Shown: positions 33,523-42,608, counted from the stretch's first letter. The stretch is 64,000 bases of DNA from Quadrisphaera granulorum (GCF_003149145.1 NZ_QGDQ01000008.1:62001-126000), one strand, 5' to 3'. Program-made: numbers and translations. Notes: generated by a model not told the origin, from the letters alone.

Positions 33523-34616
33523 GCAGCAACTCCCTCACCCGAGCGAGCTCGACGGAGACGGGGACCGCAGCCGAGGCCGGCGTCGCCGTCCCGACTCGCA
33601 CCCCGGCGCGGCTGCAGTTCACCACCGTCGCGGCTGCCCGCTCGATCGTGCCGCTGCTCGTGGTCGTCGTGGTGCTCTCCTGGGTCACTGGAAGCCAGAA
33701 CCCGGCGTTCCTCACCTCCGTCAACGCGCAGAACGTGCTCGCTCAGGTGGCCGTGCTCGGCATCCTCGCCGTCGGGCAGACCTTCCTCGTGGTGGGAGGC
33801 CAGATCGACCTGTCGGTCGGCAGCCTGGTCAGCCTCGTTGGGGTGGTCGCCGCGCGGTGCTTCGCCGACGGGTGGAGCACGCCCGCCGTCGTGGTCCTCG
33901 CCCTGGCGATCGGCGCCGCGACGGGTCTCGTCTGGGGGACCGCCGTCGCCCTGCTCGACGTGCCACCCTTCATCCTCACCCTCGGCGGGCTCAGCGTGCT
34001 GGGCTCGCTCGCCCTGGTCCTGTCAGACAACACCCCGGTGCCAGTGCGCGACGGCCTGTCGTCCTGGGGGTTCGGTACCTGGGGGCCCCTGCGCACACCG
34101 GTCGCGATGCTCCTGCTTGTCGTGGTGCTCGGCGCGCTCCTGCTGCACTTCACCCGCTTCGGCCGGACCACCTTCGCCCTCGGCTCCAGCCGCTCGACCA
34201 CCTTCCTCGCCGGCGTCCCCGTGAAGCGCCACCTCGTGCTCCTGTACGTCGGCAACAGCACGCTCGCCGCCTTCGCCGGTCTCCTCATGATGGCCCGCAT
34301 CGCCTCCGGAGACCCTCGCGCGGGACTCGGCCTGGAGCTGTCCGTCATCGCCGTCGTGGTGCTCGGAGGGGCGACGCTCGCCGGGGGCCGCGGCACCGTG
34401 GTGGGCACCTTCGCCGGCGTGCTCGTGCTCGGTGTGGTCAGCGCCTCCCTGACGTTCCTGCAGGTTCCGGGCGCGTTCCAGTCGCTCGTCTCCGGAGGCA
34501 TCCTCGTGCTCGCCGTCGTCGCCACCGCGCTCGCGGAGCGCCGCGCAGGCGGCTCGGGGACGGCGGGATGGGCCGGCGCCCTGCGCCGGTCGCTGCCGCG
34601 CCTGAAGCGCACCTGA
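33519..34616 (+). CDS. RbsC-like permease
   Basis: 365 residues. About nine membrane segments; the family fingerprints are GILAVGQTFLVVGGQIDLSV (with GSLVSLVGVVAA following), PPFILTLGGLSVLGSLALV, and AVVVLGGATLAGGRGTV. It forms the pore with the RbsA-like ATPase before it and the binding protein after it. Ribose-type importers carry pentoses, autoinducers or nucleosides; here the cargo is unknown. Confidence 0.92.
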   Translation: MSSNSLTRASSTETGTAAEAGVAVPTRTPARLQFTTVAAARSIVPLLVVVVVLSWVTGSQNPAFLTSVNAQNVLAQVAVLGILAVGQTFLVVGGQIDLSVGSLVSLVGVVAARCFADGWSTPAVVVLALAIGAATGLVWGTAVALLDVPPFILTLGGLSVLGSLALVLSDNTPVPVRDGLSSWGFGTWGPLRTPVAMLLLVVVLGALLLHFTRFGRTTFALGSSRSTTFLAGVPVKRHLVLLYVGNSTLAAFAGLLMMARIASGDPRAGLGLELSVIAVVVLGGATLAGGRGTVVGTFAGVLVLGVVSASLTFLQVPGAFQSLVSGGILVLAVVATALAERRAGGSGTAGWAGALRRSLPRLKRT

Positions 34617-34758
34617 CACCTCAGGCAGGGGCCTTTCGCTGCAGCTCGCAGCGGCTCTCTGCCGTCGTCGTCCTCAGTTCCATCACTCCCTCCTGCTCCC
34701 GGGTGGCACCGCCACCCGGTCATCGCCGCACGCCCGCTCCCGACCCCGGAGGTCCCCC

Positions 34759-35829
34759 GTGTCCGAGCACCGCCCCGCCCCCACCGCGCCGCGCTCCGGT
34801 CTGACCGCCCAGCCCAGCCGGCGCTCGCTCCTGCTCGCCGGCGGCCTGCTGACCACGAGCGGCCTGCTCGCTGCCTGCGGCTCCTCGTCCACCGCCAGCG
34901 CAGGAGCCAGCAGCGGCAGCGTTGCCGGCAGCGGCGGGGGGACCGGCGTGATCGGCATCTCACTCAACGGCAACAACGCTTATTCGAGCTACGTCGCCGA
35001 GGGCGTCTACAAGGTGCTCGACGGCACCGGCTTCACCGCCACCGGCGTGCAGAACAACTTCAGCTCCGCCACCGAGCTCAGCAACGTGCAGAACCTCCTG
35101 GCCCAGGGCATCAAGGGCCTCGTGGTGCTGCCCGCTGACGCCACCACCATCGCCAAGGCGGCCCAGCTCTGCGTTCAGCAGCAGGTACCTGTGGGCAACG
35201 CCCTGTGGCCTGGCAGTGGCGAGGGCGCGGACGACTTCGCCGGCAAGGCCACGCTCGACAGCGTGGAGGGCGGCAAGATGATCGGCGAGTGGCTCAAGGC
35301 CAACGCCAAGCCCGGCCCGGTGGTGGTTGTCCAGGGGATCGTGGGACAGGGCTTCTCCGAGAAGATCGACGAGGGCCTCGACGCGGCCCTCGCCGGGTCG
35401 GGCTTCTCCGTGGTGGTGCGCGAGCAGGGCTTCTTCGCCCGGGACAAGGCCACTCAGATCGTCCAGACGGCCCTACAGGCCCATCCGGACGTGACGGCGA
35501 TCGTGGCCTACTCGGCCTCGATGTCCAACGGCATCGCAGCCTTCCTCAAGGGGCAGGGGACCACCACCATCACCCACGTCTCCAGCGACGCCGACGATGA
35601 GATGATCACGTGGCTCAAGACGCCGTACCTGGCGGCCACCCGGTACTACTCCGCCGCCCAGACCGGCGTGGTGGCGGCCCAGGCCGTGCTGGCGAAGATC
35701 CAGGGGACGACGTCGAGCATGCCCGACACCATCGACCAGGTCATGGCCACGAAGGACACCATCGACGACGTCGTCGCCAAGAACCCCTACCGCTACGAGC
35801 AGTACGCGGCGCTGGCCGCGAAGATCTGA
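34759..35829 (+). CDS. RbsB-like substrate-binding lipoprotein
   Basis: 356 residues from GTG 34759. Tat-type signal SRRSLLLAGGL with a lipobox ending LLAAC (C40). Periplasmic-binding fold type I: GVIGISLNGNNAYSS, NLLAQGIKGLVVLPADATTI, ADDFAGKATLDSVEGGKMIGEW, DVTAIVAYSASMSNGIAAFL, and VSSDADDEM. Export by Tat suggests folding with a cofactor or simply lineage habit. It is the recognition subunit of the importer. Confidence 0.9.
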   Translation: MSEHRPAPTAPRSGLTAQPSRRSLLLAGGLLTTSGLLAACGSSSTASAGASSGSVAGSGGGTGVIGISLNGNNAYSSYVAEGVYKVLDGTGFTATGVQNNFSSATELSNVQNLLAQGIKGLVVLPADATTIAKAAQLCVQQQVPVGNALWPGSGEGADDFAGKATLDSVEGGKMIGEWLKANAKPGPVVVVQGIVGQGFSEKIDEGLDAALAGSGFSVVVREQGFFARDKATQIVQTALQAHPDVTAIVAYSASMSNGIAAFLKGQGTTTITHVSSDADDEMITWLKTPYLAATRYYSAAQTGVVAAQAVLAKIQGTTSSMPDTIDQVMATKDTIDDVVAKNPYRYEQYAALAAKI

Positions 35830-35837
35830 GCCCTGCC

Positions 35838-36236
35838 GTGGTCACCCTGTCGTTCACCAGCCTCGTGGTGCCCGACCCCGTGCGCTCCTCCGCCTTCTAC
35901 GAGGACGTGTTCGGCCTGGCCGAGGTCACCGAGCTGACCTCGGCGTGGTTCCGCGGCCTCCACCTGGGAGGCATCGTCCTCGGGTTCAGCCACCCCCACG
36001 CCTACGAGCTCCTGGGGCTGGCCGAGCCGCCGCCCGGGACTGACGCCGTCAGGACCTTCCTCACGTTCGAGGCCGCGTCCGAGGCCGAGGTCGACGCCCT
36101 CACGCGCAGGGCCACCGACCGCGGAGCTGTGCTGGCCGCAGGACCCGGGCGCACGTACTACGGCGCCTGGCAGTCGGTGCTGCTGGACCCCGACGGGCAC
36201 GCGTTCCGCATCAATCACCTGCGGCTGGGGTCGTGA
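35838..36236 (+). CDS. VOC-family (glyoxalase-like) protein
   Basis: 132 residues from GTG 35838. One VOC unit with LSFTSLVVPDPVRSSAFYED, VLGFSHPHAYELLGL and LLDPDGHAFRINHL (paired beta-alpha-beta-beta-beta modules). A metal site is possible but the ligands are not certain. Its 3' end overlaps the 3' end of the convergent oxygenase gene by 22 bp. It could be a lyase, epimerase or dioxygenase in the same pathway. Confidence 0.8.
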   Translation: MVTLSFTSLVVPDPVRSSAFYEDVFGLAEVTELTSAWFRGLHLGGIVLGFSHPHAYELLGLAEPPPGTDAVRTFLTFEAASEAEVDALTRRATDRGAVLAAGPGRTYYGAWQSVLLDPDGHAFRINHLRLGS

Positions 36237-37207
36237 GGAGACCCCACCGAGGTCTGCCGCAGGTACTTCTCCCTCAGGTGCTCGGCAGCGGTGGGGGCGT
36301 CGGGCCAGCCGGACGCGTCCCCGGCCAGCTCGGGCAGCACGTCGACGGGCTCCTCGGCGTTCGGGTGCGCGTAGAAGGCGACCGCAAGCCGGTCGCTGTC
36401 CCACGCCACGTCCCGGCGGGGGTTTACCACCCGGTGCAACGTCGCCGGCCACCGGTGGTCGGTCCACTCCGTCCACAGGTCACCGACCATGACCACCACC
36501 GCGCCGGGGATCACCGGGACGTCGACCCACTCGCCCCCGGAGTCGAGCACCTGCAGAGCACCCGGCCGCGGCTCCGCCACGCTCAGCGTGAACGCCCCGT
36601 AGTCGGAGTGCACCCCCGCCCTCAGCTGCCCGGGCAGGGGCGGCTCGGGCTGGCTCGGGTAGTACAGGGCCCGCAGCATGCTGATCTCCCGGTCGAACCG
36701 CGCCGCCATCGCCTCGGGGGAGACGCCCAGGCCCTGCGCTGCGGCGCGGGTCAGAGCGAGGTTGGTCTCGGCGAAGGCGCGGTACGCCCGGACCCACACC
36801 TCCCGAAAGCCGGGGAGTGCCGGCCACCGGTTCGGCGCGTGCTCGGGCGTGCCGTCTGCCCATCCCTCGCCGAGGCCGACCTCCGGCCCGATGTCGAACT
36901 TCTCCTTGAGGTCGGCGGGCGACTCCTCGTCCAGGGAGAACGTGATGCTCTCGCTGCCCACGGGCGCCCAGCCGCGCACCTGGTCCGGTGCCGGCTGCGC
37001 GACGGTCGCCTTCACCGGGGTTGGCATCGCGAAGAACCGGCGGGTCGCGCGGAACAGGTCCTCCACGAGCGCGGCGGAGATGTCATGACCCGTCACCTGG
37101 AAGAAGCCGACCTCTTCGCACGCCCCGCTCACCGCCCGCGCGACCCCGCGGTCGCCGCCGGACCCACGGCGAGCAGCCGAGATGTCAATGACCGGGATCG
37201 TCCGCAC
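36215..37207 (-). CDS. Isopenicillin-N-synthase-like Fe(II) oxygenase (2)
   Basis: 330 residues from GTG 37207. IPVIDISAARR, EVGFFQVTGHD; iron ligands H200 and D202 (VHSDYGA) and H258 (ATLHRV). The usual Arg-x-Ser is R273-L-A275, so the serine is lost. It is about as long as, and clearly a paralogue of, oxygenase 1 (shared WRTEPPLPGQLRAG-type loop: PPLPGQLRAGVHSDYGAF). It is divergent from the PucR gene, 69 bp away, and probably controlled by it. Confidence 0.88.
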   Translation of the reverse strand: MRTIPVIDISAARRGSGGDRGVARAVSGACEEVGFFQVTGHDISAALVEDLFRATRRFFAMPTPVKATVAQPAPDQVRGWAPVGSESITFSLDEESPADLKEKFDIGPEVGLGEGWADGTPEHAPNRWPALPGFREVWVRAYRAFAETNLALTRAAAQGLGVSPEAMAARFDREISMLRALYYPSQPEPPLPGQLRAGVHSDYGAFTLSVAEPRPGALQVLDSGGEWVDVPVIPGAVVVMVGDLWTEWTDHRWPATLHRVVNPRRDVAWDSDRLAVAFYAHPNAEEPVDVLPELAGDASGWPDAPTAAEHLREKYLRQTSVGSPHDPSRR

Positions 37208-37276
37208 CGTCCGGAGCCTAAGGTGCCCGCACCCCTGAACACCGGGGGTGAGCCAGGGATCCCAGGAGGCCTCCGG

Positions 37277-38821
37277 GTGCCGATGTCGATCAGCGGTCTG
37301 GCGGCCGCTGCTGGTTTGACGGTGGTCAGCACGGGGGCTGGCGCCGACCGGCCGGTCACCGGCGTGCGCGTCGAAGGGAAACCGGGTCGGGACGACGGTC
37401 CCACCGTCCTGGTGCTCCCCTGGAAGCCGGTGCGCCGTGGAGCTCCGCTTCCACCACTGGCCGACCGCTTAGAGGGCGTGCTGCGCACGGCCGCTACCGC
37501 CGTCGTCGTCGTGCCAGCGGACCGCTCGGTCCACCCGCCAGCGGAGCTGACCGCGTTGTTCGCAGGATCACCGACCGCGGTGCTGTGGGGCCCGCCGCAG
37601 GAGCCGGAGGCACTGGCCGCCCGTCTCCTCTCCCTCATGGGGCGCGCGAGCGCGACGGGTCGGGAAGCCGACGACATGGTCTTAACCCTGCTGGAAGGGG
37701 ACCTCGATGTCGCCAGTCTCACCGCCGCGCTAGCTGACGCGCTGGGGGCTGACGTGACGGTGACCGCCGCGTCGAGGGGGCAGGGCACGTCTGACGGCGT
37801 GGAGGTGGCGCACGCGCGCGGTGCCGGGTTCAGCGGCGCAGAGCCGTCATTCGACACGGCCAGCCCCCTCGTGGACGCGCCTGACGGCGCCGAGCCACCT
37901 GCTGCCACCGACGTCGTGCTGGACCTGCGGCACGCCGGGCGCCTGATCGGTGCGGTGCGCCTCGCCCGCGCTGCGCCGCTGTCCGCTCCGGAGCTCCACC
38001 ACGCGGGGCTGACCGCGCGGCTGCTCGCTCTGAGCCTCAGCGCCCACGAGGGTGACCACCGCCACCGGGCCGCCGCTCGGCCGGCCCTGGCCGCCATCCT
38101 CAACGACGACCTCGCAGCCCGGGAGAACGAGATCCGCCGCAGCCGCAGGCTCGGCACCTTCCCCGTGCGCTCCGCCGTCTTCCTGGCCGTCGTCCCGTTC
38201 GGCACCAGCTTGGGCAGCACCGGCCTGCAGCGGCTCTCGCGGGAGGTCGAGGCCGCGGTGCTGCGCATCGATCCCAGGGCGGTCGTGATCGAGCACGAGG
38301 GCTACGTGGTGCTCGTCGTCGGGGCCGACCTCGACCTCGACCGGGTGCAGCGGACCGTGTACCGGGGGGTGAGCCTGCCGCTGTGCGTGGGTGCCAGCAG
38401 GCCCGTCGACGACGTCCGCCGCTTCGCCGGGGCCTTCCGCCAGGCGCAGCGCGCCGTGGTCATCGCCAAGGCGCTCGGCTGGGCCAACCGCGTGGCCACC
38501 TACGACTCCCTGGGCGTGACCCGCCTGCTCCACCAGCTGCCGGAGTACGAGCGGCGCGAGTTCACCCGCGAGGTGCTGGGCGCCGTCGCTGGCACGGGGG
38601 ATGTGGCCGCCGAGGGGCGCCGGGTGCTCCGCAGCTACCGGGCCGCGAACGGCAACTTCAGCGAGGCCGCACGGCAGGTGTTCCTGCACCACAACACCTA
38701 TCGGCAGCGCATCGTGCGCCTGCAGGAGCAGCTGGGCGACTTCGTCAACGACCCGGAGGTGCGGCTGTCGGTGTTCGTGGCCCTCGACCTGCACCGCCTC
38801 GACAACGACCGCGACGCCTGA
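37277..38821 (+). CDS. PucR-family transcriptional regulator
   Basis: 514 residues from GTG 37277 (GGAGG at 37264, 8 nt before); ATG 37283 is the alternative. The N-terminal PucR-like ligand domain (SISGLAAAAGLTVVSTGAGA) is followed by a GGDEF-like central domain (CVGASRPVDDVRRFAGAFRQ) and the C-terminal HTH_30 region (VLRSYRAANGNFSEAARQVF, LHHNTYRQRIVRLQEQLG). PucR regulators control purine, allantoin and related nitrogen-compound catabolism. Here it probably controls the surrounding oxygenase, importer and urease-like genes (inference). Confidence 0.85.
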   Translation: MPMSISGLAAAAGLTVVSTGAGADRPVTGVRVEGKPGRDDGPTVLVLPWKPVRRGAPLPPLADRLEGVLRTAATAVVVVPADRSVHPPAELTALFAGSPTAVLWGPPQEPEALAARLLSLMGRASATGREADDMVLTLLEGDLDVASLTAALADALGADVTVTAASRGQGTSDGVEVAHARGAGFSGAEPSFDTASPLVDAPDGAEPPAATDVVLDLRHAGRLIGAVRLARAAPLSAPELHHAGLTARLLALSLSAHEGDHRHRAAARPALAAILNDDLAARENEIRRSRRLGTFPVRSAVFLAVVPFGTSLGSTGLQRLSREVEAAVLRIDPRAVVIEHEGYVVLVVGADLDLDRVQRTVYRGVSLPLCVGASRPVDDVRRFAGAFRQAQRAVVIAKALGWANRVATYDSLGVTRLLHQLPEYERREFTREVLGAVAGTGDVAAEGRRVLRSYRAANGNFSEAARQVFLHHNTYRQRIVRLQEQLGDFVNDPEVRLSVFVALDLHRLDNDRDA

Positions 38822-38887
38822 CCGCCGTCGCCGTCCCGTCGCTACGAGCGCGGGCACCACTGACCAACACCGTCAAGGAGACCCTCC

Positions 38888-39931
38888 ATGGACTTCGGCG
38901 TCGTCCTCCAGCTCACGCCTCCGTCCTCGCGCGCCGTCGAGCTCGTGCGGCAGGCGGAGACCCACGGCTTCACCCACGCGTGGACCTTCGACTCCCACCT
39001 GCTGTGGCAGGAGCCGTACGTCGTGCACAGCCAGATGCTCGCGGCCACCCGCAAGATCGTGGTCGGCCCGATGGTGACTAACCCCGCCACACGGGACTGG
39101 ACGGTCACGGCTTCCACCTACGCCACGCTCAACGAGATGTACGGCAATCGCACCGTCTGCGGCATCGGCCGCGGCGACTCGGCCGTGCGCACGCTCGCGG
39201 GGAAGCCGACCACGGTCGCGGCCCTGCGCGACGCGGTCCACGTGATCCGGGAGCTGGGCAACGGGCGCAGCGTCGACCACAACGGGCGCACGCTGACCCT
39301 GCCCTGGACGGCCGGGCTGAGTCCCGCGCCGTCGCTGGAGGTGTGGGTGGCCGCCTACGGGCCCAAGATGCTGGAGCTCACCGGTCAGGTGGCTGACGGG
39401 TTCATCCTCCAGCTCGCCGACCCCGACATCGCCCGCTGGATGATCGCCGCGGTCCGCGAGGCCGCCGAGCGCGCCGGCCGGGACCCGATGTCCATCACGT
39501 TCTGCGTGGCGGCGCCCGCCTACGTGGGGCCGGAGGAGGAGCGGGCCCACATGCTCGACCAGTGCCGCTGGTTCGGCGGGATGGTGGGCAACCACGTCGC
39601 CGACATCGTGGGGCGCTACGGAGTCGAGGGGGCTGACGGCGGCGTGCCCAGGGCCCTCACCGACTACATCGAGGGTCGGCAGGGGTACGACTACAACGAG
39701 CACGGCAAGGCGGGCAACAGCCACGTCGACTTTGTGCCCGACGCCATCGTCGACAGGTTCTGCCTGGTCGGGCCCGTCGAACGCCACGTCGAGCGCCTGC
39801 GCGAGCTGGAGGAGCTGGGCGTGGACCAGTTCGCCCTCTATCTCCAGCACGATGCCCGGGAGTCGACGCTCGAGGCCTACGGCACCCGTGTGCTGCCCCA
39901 GATGCGGCGTACGGTCACCGCCATCCGCTGA
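38888..39931 (+). CDS. LLM-class F420/flavin-dependent oxidoreductase
   Basis: 347 residues from ATG 38888. Luciferase-like fold: VELVRQAETHGFTHAWTFDS, RKIVVGPMVTNPATRDW, GIGRGDSAVRTLAGKP and the DPDIARWMIAAVREAAERAG helix. The pattern fits F420-dependent relatives of the CPS_4043 type, sometimes found beside amidohydrolases. It stands directly before the urease-like genes in the same direction, 28 bp upstream. A monooxygenase attack on a C-N or C-S bond before hydrolysis is conceivable. Confidence 0.85.
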   Translation: MDFGVVLQLTPPSSRAVELVRQAETHGFTHAWTFDSHLLWQEPYVVHSQMLAATRKIVVGPMVTNPATRDWTVTASTYATLNEMYGNRTVCGIGRGDSAVRTLAGKPTTVAALRDAVHVIRELGNGRSVDHNGRTLTLPWTAGLSPAPSLEVWVAAYGPKMLELTGQVADGFILQLADPDIARWMIAAVREAAERAGRDPMSITFCVAAPAYVGPEEERAHMLDQCRWFGGMVGNHVADIVGRYGVEGADGGVPRALTDYIEGRQGYDYNEHGKAGNSHVDFVPDAIVDRFCLVGPVERHVERLRELEELGVDQFALYLQHDARESTLEAYGTRVLPQMRRTVTAIR

Positions 39932-39959
39932 GGCCGACACGACAGGCAGAGGACGCTTG

Positions 39960-40787
39960 ATGACGCTGACACCCCGCGACCTCGACAGGCTGACCGTGTT
40001 CAGCCTCGCGGAGCTCGCCCGCCGCCGCCGGGGGCGGGGCACGCTGCTTGGCCAGGTCGAGGCCGTGGGCCTCATCTGCGACGAGATGCACGAGGCCGCG
40101 CGCGACGGCGCCTCCTACGAGGAGGTCACCGAGCTGGGATCGCGGTGCGTGACGACGGCGGACGTCATGCCCGGCGTTGCGGAGATGGTGCCGATCATCT
40201 ACCTGGAGGTGTCCTTCGCGGACGGCACCAAGCTGGTGACGGTCCGCCGGCCCATCCGCGAACCCGCCGAGCCGGCGCGCCCCGAGTCGGCTGGCTCCGG
40301 CACCACCAGCCCCGACACCACGGGCACCGTGCCGATCTCGCCCCTCGACGGCCCTGTGGGTCAGGTGCTCCCTGCTGCCGGGACCCTGCAGAGCCCGCAG
40401 GCGCCGACGCGGGAGGTGGAGGTCACCAACACCTCCGCGTGGCCCGTGGTCATCACGTCGCACTTCCACTTCTTCGAGGCCAACAAGCAGCTCGCCTTCG
40501 ACAGGGAGAAAGCGTTTGGGCTGCACCTCGACATCCCCGCCGGGGCATCGGCGCGCTTCGAGCCAGGGGAGACCAAGCTGGTGCGCCTCACGCCCTACCG
40601 CGGCGACCGGGCGGTCTTCGGCTTCAACGACCTCACCAACTGCGTGCTCGGCGACGGCGAGGAGCTGGAGGCGCAGCGCGTCGCGGCCCTGGAACGCGCT
40701 CGGTCGCAGGGGTACCTCGACACCGCAGCCACCGCCCACACCGACAGCACCGACAGCACCGACAGCGCTGAGGGGAGCCGGCCGTGA
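39960..40787 (+). CDS. Fused urease-like gamma-beta subunit
   Basis: 275 residues from ATG 39960. Residues 1-100 match the gamma subunit (LTPRDLDRLTVFSLAELARR, DVMPGVAEMVPIIYLEVSFADGTKLVTV); a 50-residue Ser/Thr/Pro linker follows; residues 155-245 match the beta subunit (VVITSHFHFFEANKQLAFDR, GLHLDIPAGASARFEPGETK, RAVFGFN). The tail repeats TDSTDSTDS. Gamma-beta fusions are known in Helicobacter and actinobacteria. It overlaps the alpha-like gene by 4 bp. Confidence 0.9.
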   Translation: MTLTPRDLDRLTVFSLAELARRRRGRGTLLGQVEAVGLICDEMHEAARDGASYEEVTELGSRCVTTADVMPGVAEMVPIIYLEVSFADGTKLVTVRRPIREPAEPARPESAGSGTTSPDTTGTVPISPLDGPVGQVLPAAGTLQSPQAPTREVEVTNTSAWPVVITSHFHFFEANKQLAFDREKAFGLHLDIPAGASARFEPGETKLVRLTPYRGDRAVFGFNDLTNCVLGDGEELEAQRVAALERARSQGYLDTAATAHTDSTDSTDSAEGSRP

Positions 40788-42529
40788 GCTGGACGATGGA
40801 CCACTCCGAGTACCACCGGCTGTACGGGCCCACCACGGGCGACCGGATCCGCCTGGCCGACACCAACCTCGTCGCGCAAGTGGAGTCCGACCACACCGCC
40901 TACGGCGACGAGCCCCTGTGGGGGTTCGGGAAGACCATCCGCGACTCGATGGGCATGTCCAGCCACCTCGAGCGCCAGTCAGCGCGCCTGCCCGACAGGC
41001 GAGCGAGCGACAGCACGATGGACCTCATCATCGCCAACGTCGTGGTGGTGGATCCGCTGCTGGGCGTCATCAAGACGAACATCGGCATCAAGGACGGGCG
41101 CATCGCCGGCATCGGCCGCGCCGGCAACCCCGACATCACCGACGACATCGAGCTGGTCGCCGGAGCCAACACCGGCTGGATCATGGGCGAGGGGATGATC
41201 GCCACCCCCGGCATCGTCGACCCCCACGTGCACCTGGCGACCACGAGCCTCATCCCCGCCGCGCTCTCGGCGGGCACCACGACGATCGTGGGGATGGGCT
41301 ACGGCCACGTCTCCGACCTGGGCGTCAACCCGCAGCGCCACTTCCACCTCATGATGCAGGCGTGGGAGGGCTACCCCCTCAACGTCTCGCTGCTCGCCCG
41401 CGGCAGCGCCTCCGACCGCGCGTCGCTGGAGCGCAACGTCGAGATGGGCTGCGGCGGGCTGAAGATCCACGAAGACACCGCCAGCTTCACCTCGGTCATC
41501 GACAGGGCGCTGTCGGTGGCGGACGACGTCGACATCCCGGTGTGCGTCCACACCGACTCCAACCAGGAGGGTGGGGAGCTCGCGGACACTCTCGACGCCA
41601 TCGCCGGGCGGACCATCCACGCGTACCACATCGAAGGCCTCGGGGGTGGTCACCCCAACGTGCTGGAGCTGGCCTCGCAGCACGCGGTGCTGGGCAGCTC
41701 GACGACGCCGACCATCCCCTACTCGACCAACTCCTACGCCGAGTACGGCGAGATGAAGATGGCGGTGCACCGCATGCACAGCCACCTCGAGGAGGATCTC
41801 GCCTCGCTGGCCTGGCGCGGCCGGGGCAGCACGGTGGCCGCCGAGTCCGTGCTCCACGACCTCGGGGCGATCGCGATGATGTCGAGCGATTCCCAGGGCA
41901 TGGGCCGCATCGGCGAGGTGTCCCTGCGGACCTGGCAGATGGCTCACCGCATGAAGGAGGCCACCGGCGCCACCGACCCGGTGACGGGGGAGTCACCGGG
42001 GCACGACAACGCACGGATCCTGCGCTACCTCGCCAAGCTGACGATCAACCCCGCGATCGCGCAGGGACTGGCGCACGAGGTCGGCTCGCTGGCGGTCGGC
42101 AAGCTCGCCGACGTCGTCCTGTGGCGGCCGGAGTCGTTCGGCGTCAAGCCGCAGCTCGTGGTGAAGAGCGGTTTCGTCGTGTGGGGCCCGGTCGGTGGCG
42201 GCAACGACTCCACGCGGCTCGGGCAGCCGCAGGTCTACCGGCCGATGTTCGGCTCCTACGGCGTCGCCCCCAGCAGCCTGGGCGTGGCGTTCGTCGGGCA
42301 GCCGGCGCTCGATGCCGGGGTGGAGGGGAAGCTGCGCGCCGAGGGGGTGCGGCGTCGCCTGTCCGCGGTGCGCGACTCCCGCGGCCTGACCAAGTCCGAC
42401 TTCGTGCGCAACAACGCCTCACCCCAGGTGCGGGTCTCCCCGGACTCCCTGGAGGTCGAGGTGGACGGCCGCATGGTCGACCTCCCGCCCGCCGAGACCC
42501 TGCCGCTGACCAACCGCTACTTCCTGTGA
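40784..42529 (+). CDS. Urease-like alpha subunit with altered active site
   Basis: 581 residues, usual length about 567. All metal ligands of urease align: H148 and H150 (DPHVH), K227 (GLKIHED, carbamylated in urease), H256, H282 and D369 (SSDSQ). The flap His is kept (H329) but the flap Cys, nearly universal, is V328, and the GGTGPAAGTxATTCTPG pocket motif is replaced by GMGYGHVSDLGVNPQRH; SQAMGR is SQGMGR. R345 is kept. So the metal centre should form, but the substrate pocket differs. No ureD/E/F/G genes are in the window. The product may act on urea, or on another urea-like amide. Confidence 0.88.
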   Translation: MSWTMDHSEYHRLYGPTTGDRIRLADTNLVAQVESDHTAYGDEPLWGFGKTIRDSMGMSSHLERQSARLPDRRASDSTMDLIIANVVVVDPLLGVIKTNIGIKDGRIAGIGRAGNPDITDDIELVAGANTGWIMGEGMIATPGIVDPHVHLATTSLIPAALSAGTTTIVGMGYGHVSDLGVNPQRHFHLMMQAWEGYPLNVSLLARGSASDRASLERNVEMGCGGLKIHEDTASFTSVIDRALSVADDVDIPVCVHTDSNQEGGELADTLDAIAGRTIHAYHIEGLGGGHPNVLELASQHAVLGSSTTPTIPYSTNSYAEYGEMKMAVHRMHSHLEEDLASLAWRGRGSTVAAESVLHDLGAIAMMSSDSQGMGRIGEVSLRTWQMAHRMKEATGATDPVTGESPGHDNARILRYLAKLTINPAIAQGLAHEVGSLAVGKLADVVLWRPESFGVKPQLVVKSGFVVWGPVGGGNDSTRLGQPQVYRPMFGSYGVAPSSLGVAFVGQPALDAGVEGKLRAEGVRRRLSAVRDSRGLTKSDFVRNNASPQVRVSPDSLEVEVDGRMVDLPPAETLPLTNRYFL

Positions 42530-42540
42530 CCGGTCCGGAG

Positions 42541-42608
42541 AGCTGCAGAGTGTTGGCCCCTTGAGCGTGACCGCCTGCTCACTCCCAAGGGGCCAACGCG
42601 TCACAGCT
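42541..42608. repeat. Palindromic intergenic repeat, family B, copy 1
   Basis: Just after the urease-like gene: AGCTG...TTGGCCCCTTG (42553-42563) pairs with CAAGGGGCCAA (42586-42596), with outer AGCTG / AGCT ends. The same block, reversed, is found at 51795-51854. It may also terminate transcription. Confidence 0.65.

Noticed and set aside
36233-37276. 350-residue N-terminal extension of the PucR gene
   Set aside because: It runs across the convergent oxygenase gene, and a good ribosome site stands before GTG 37277.
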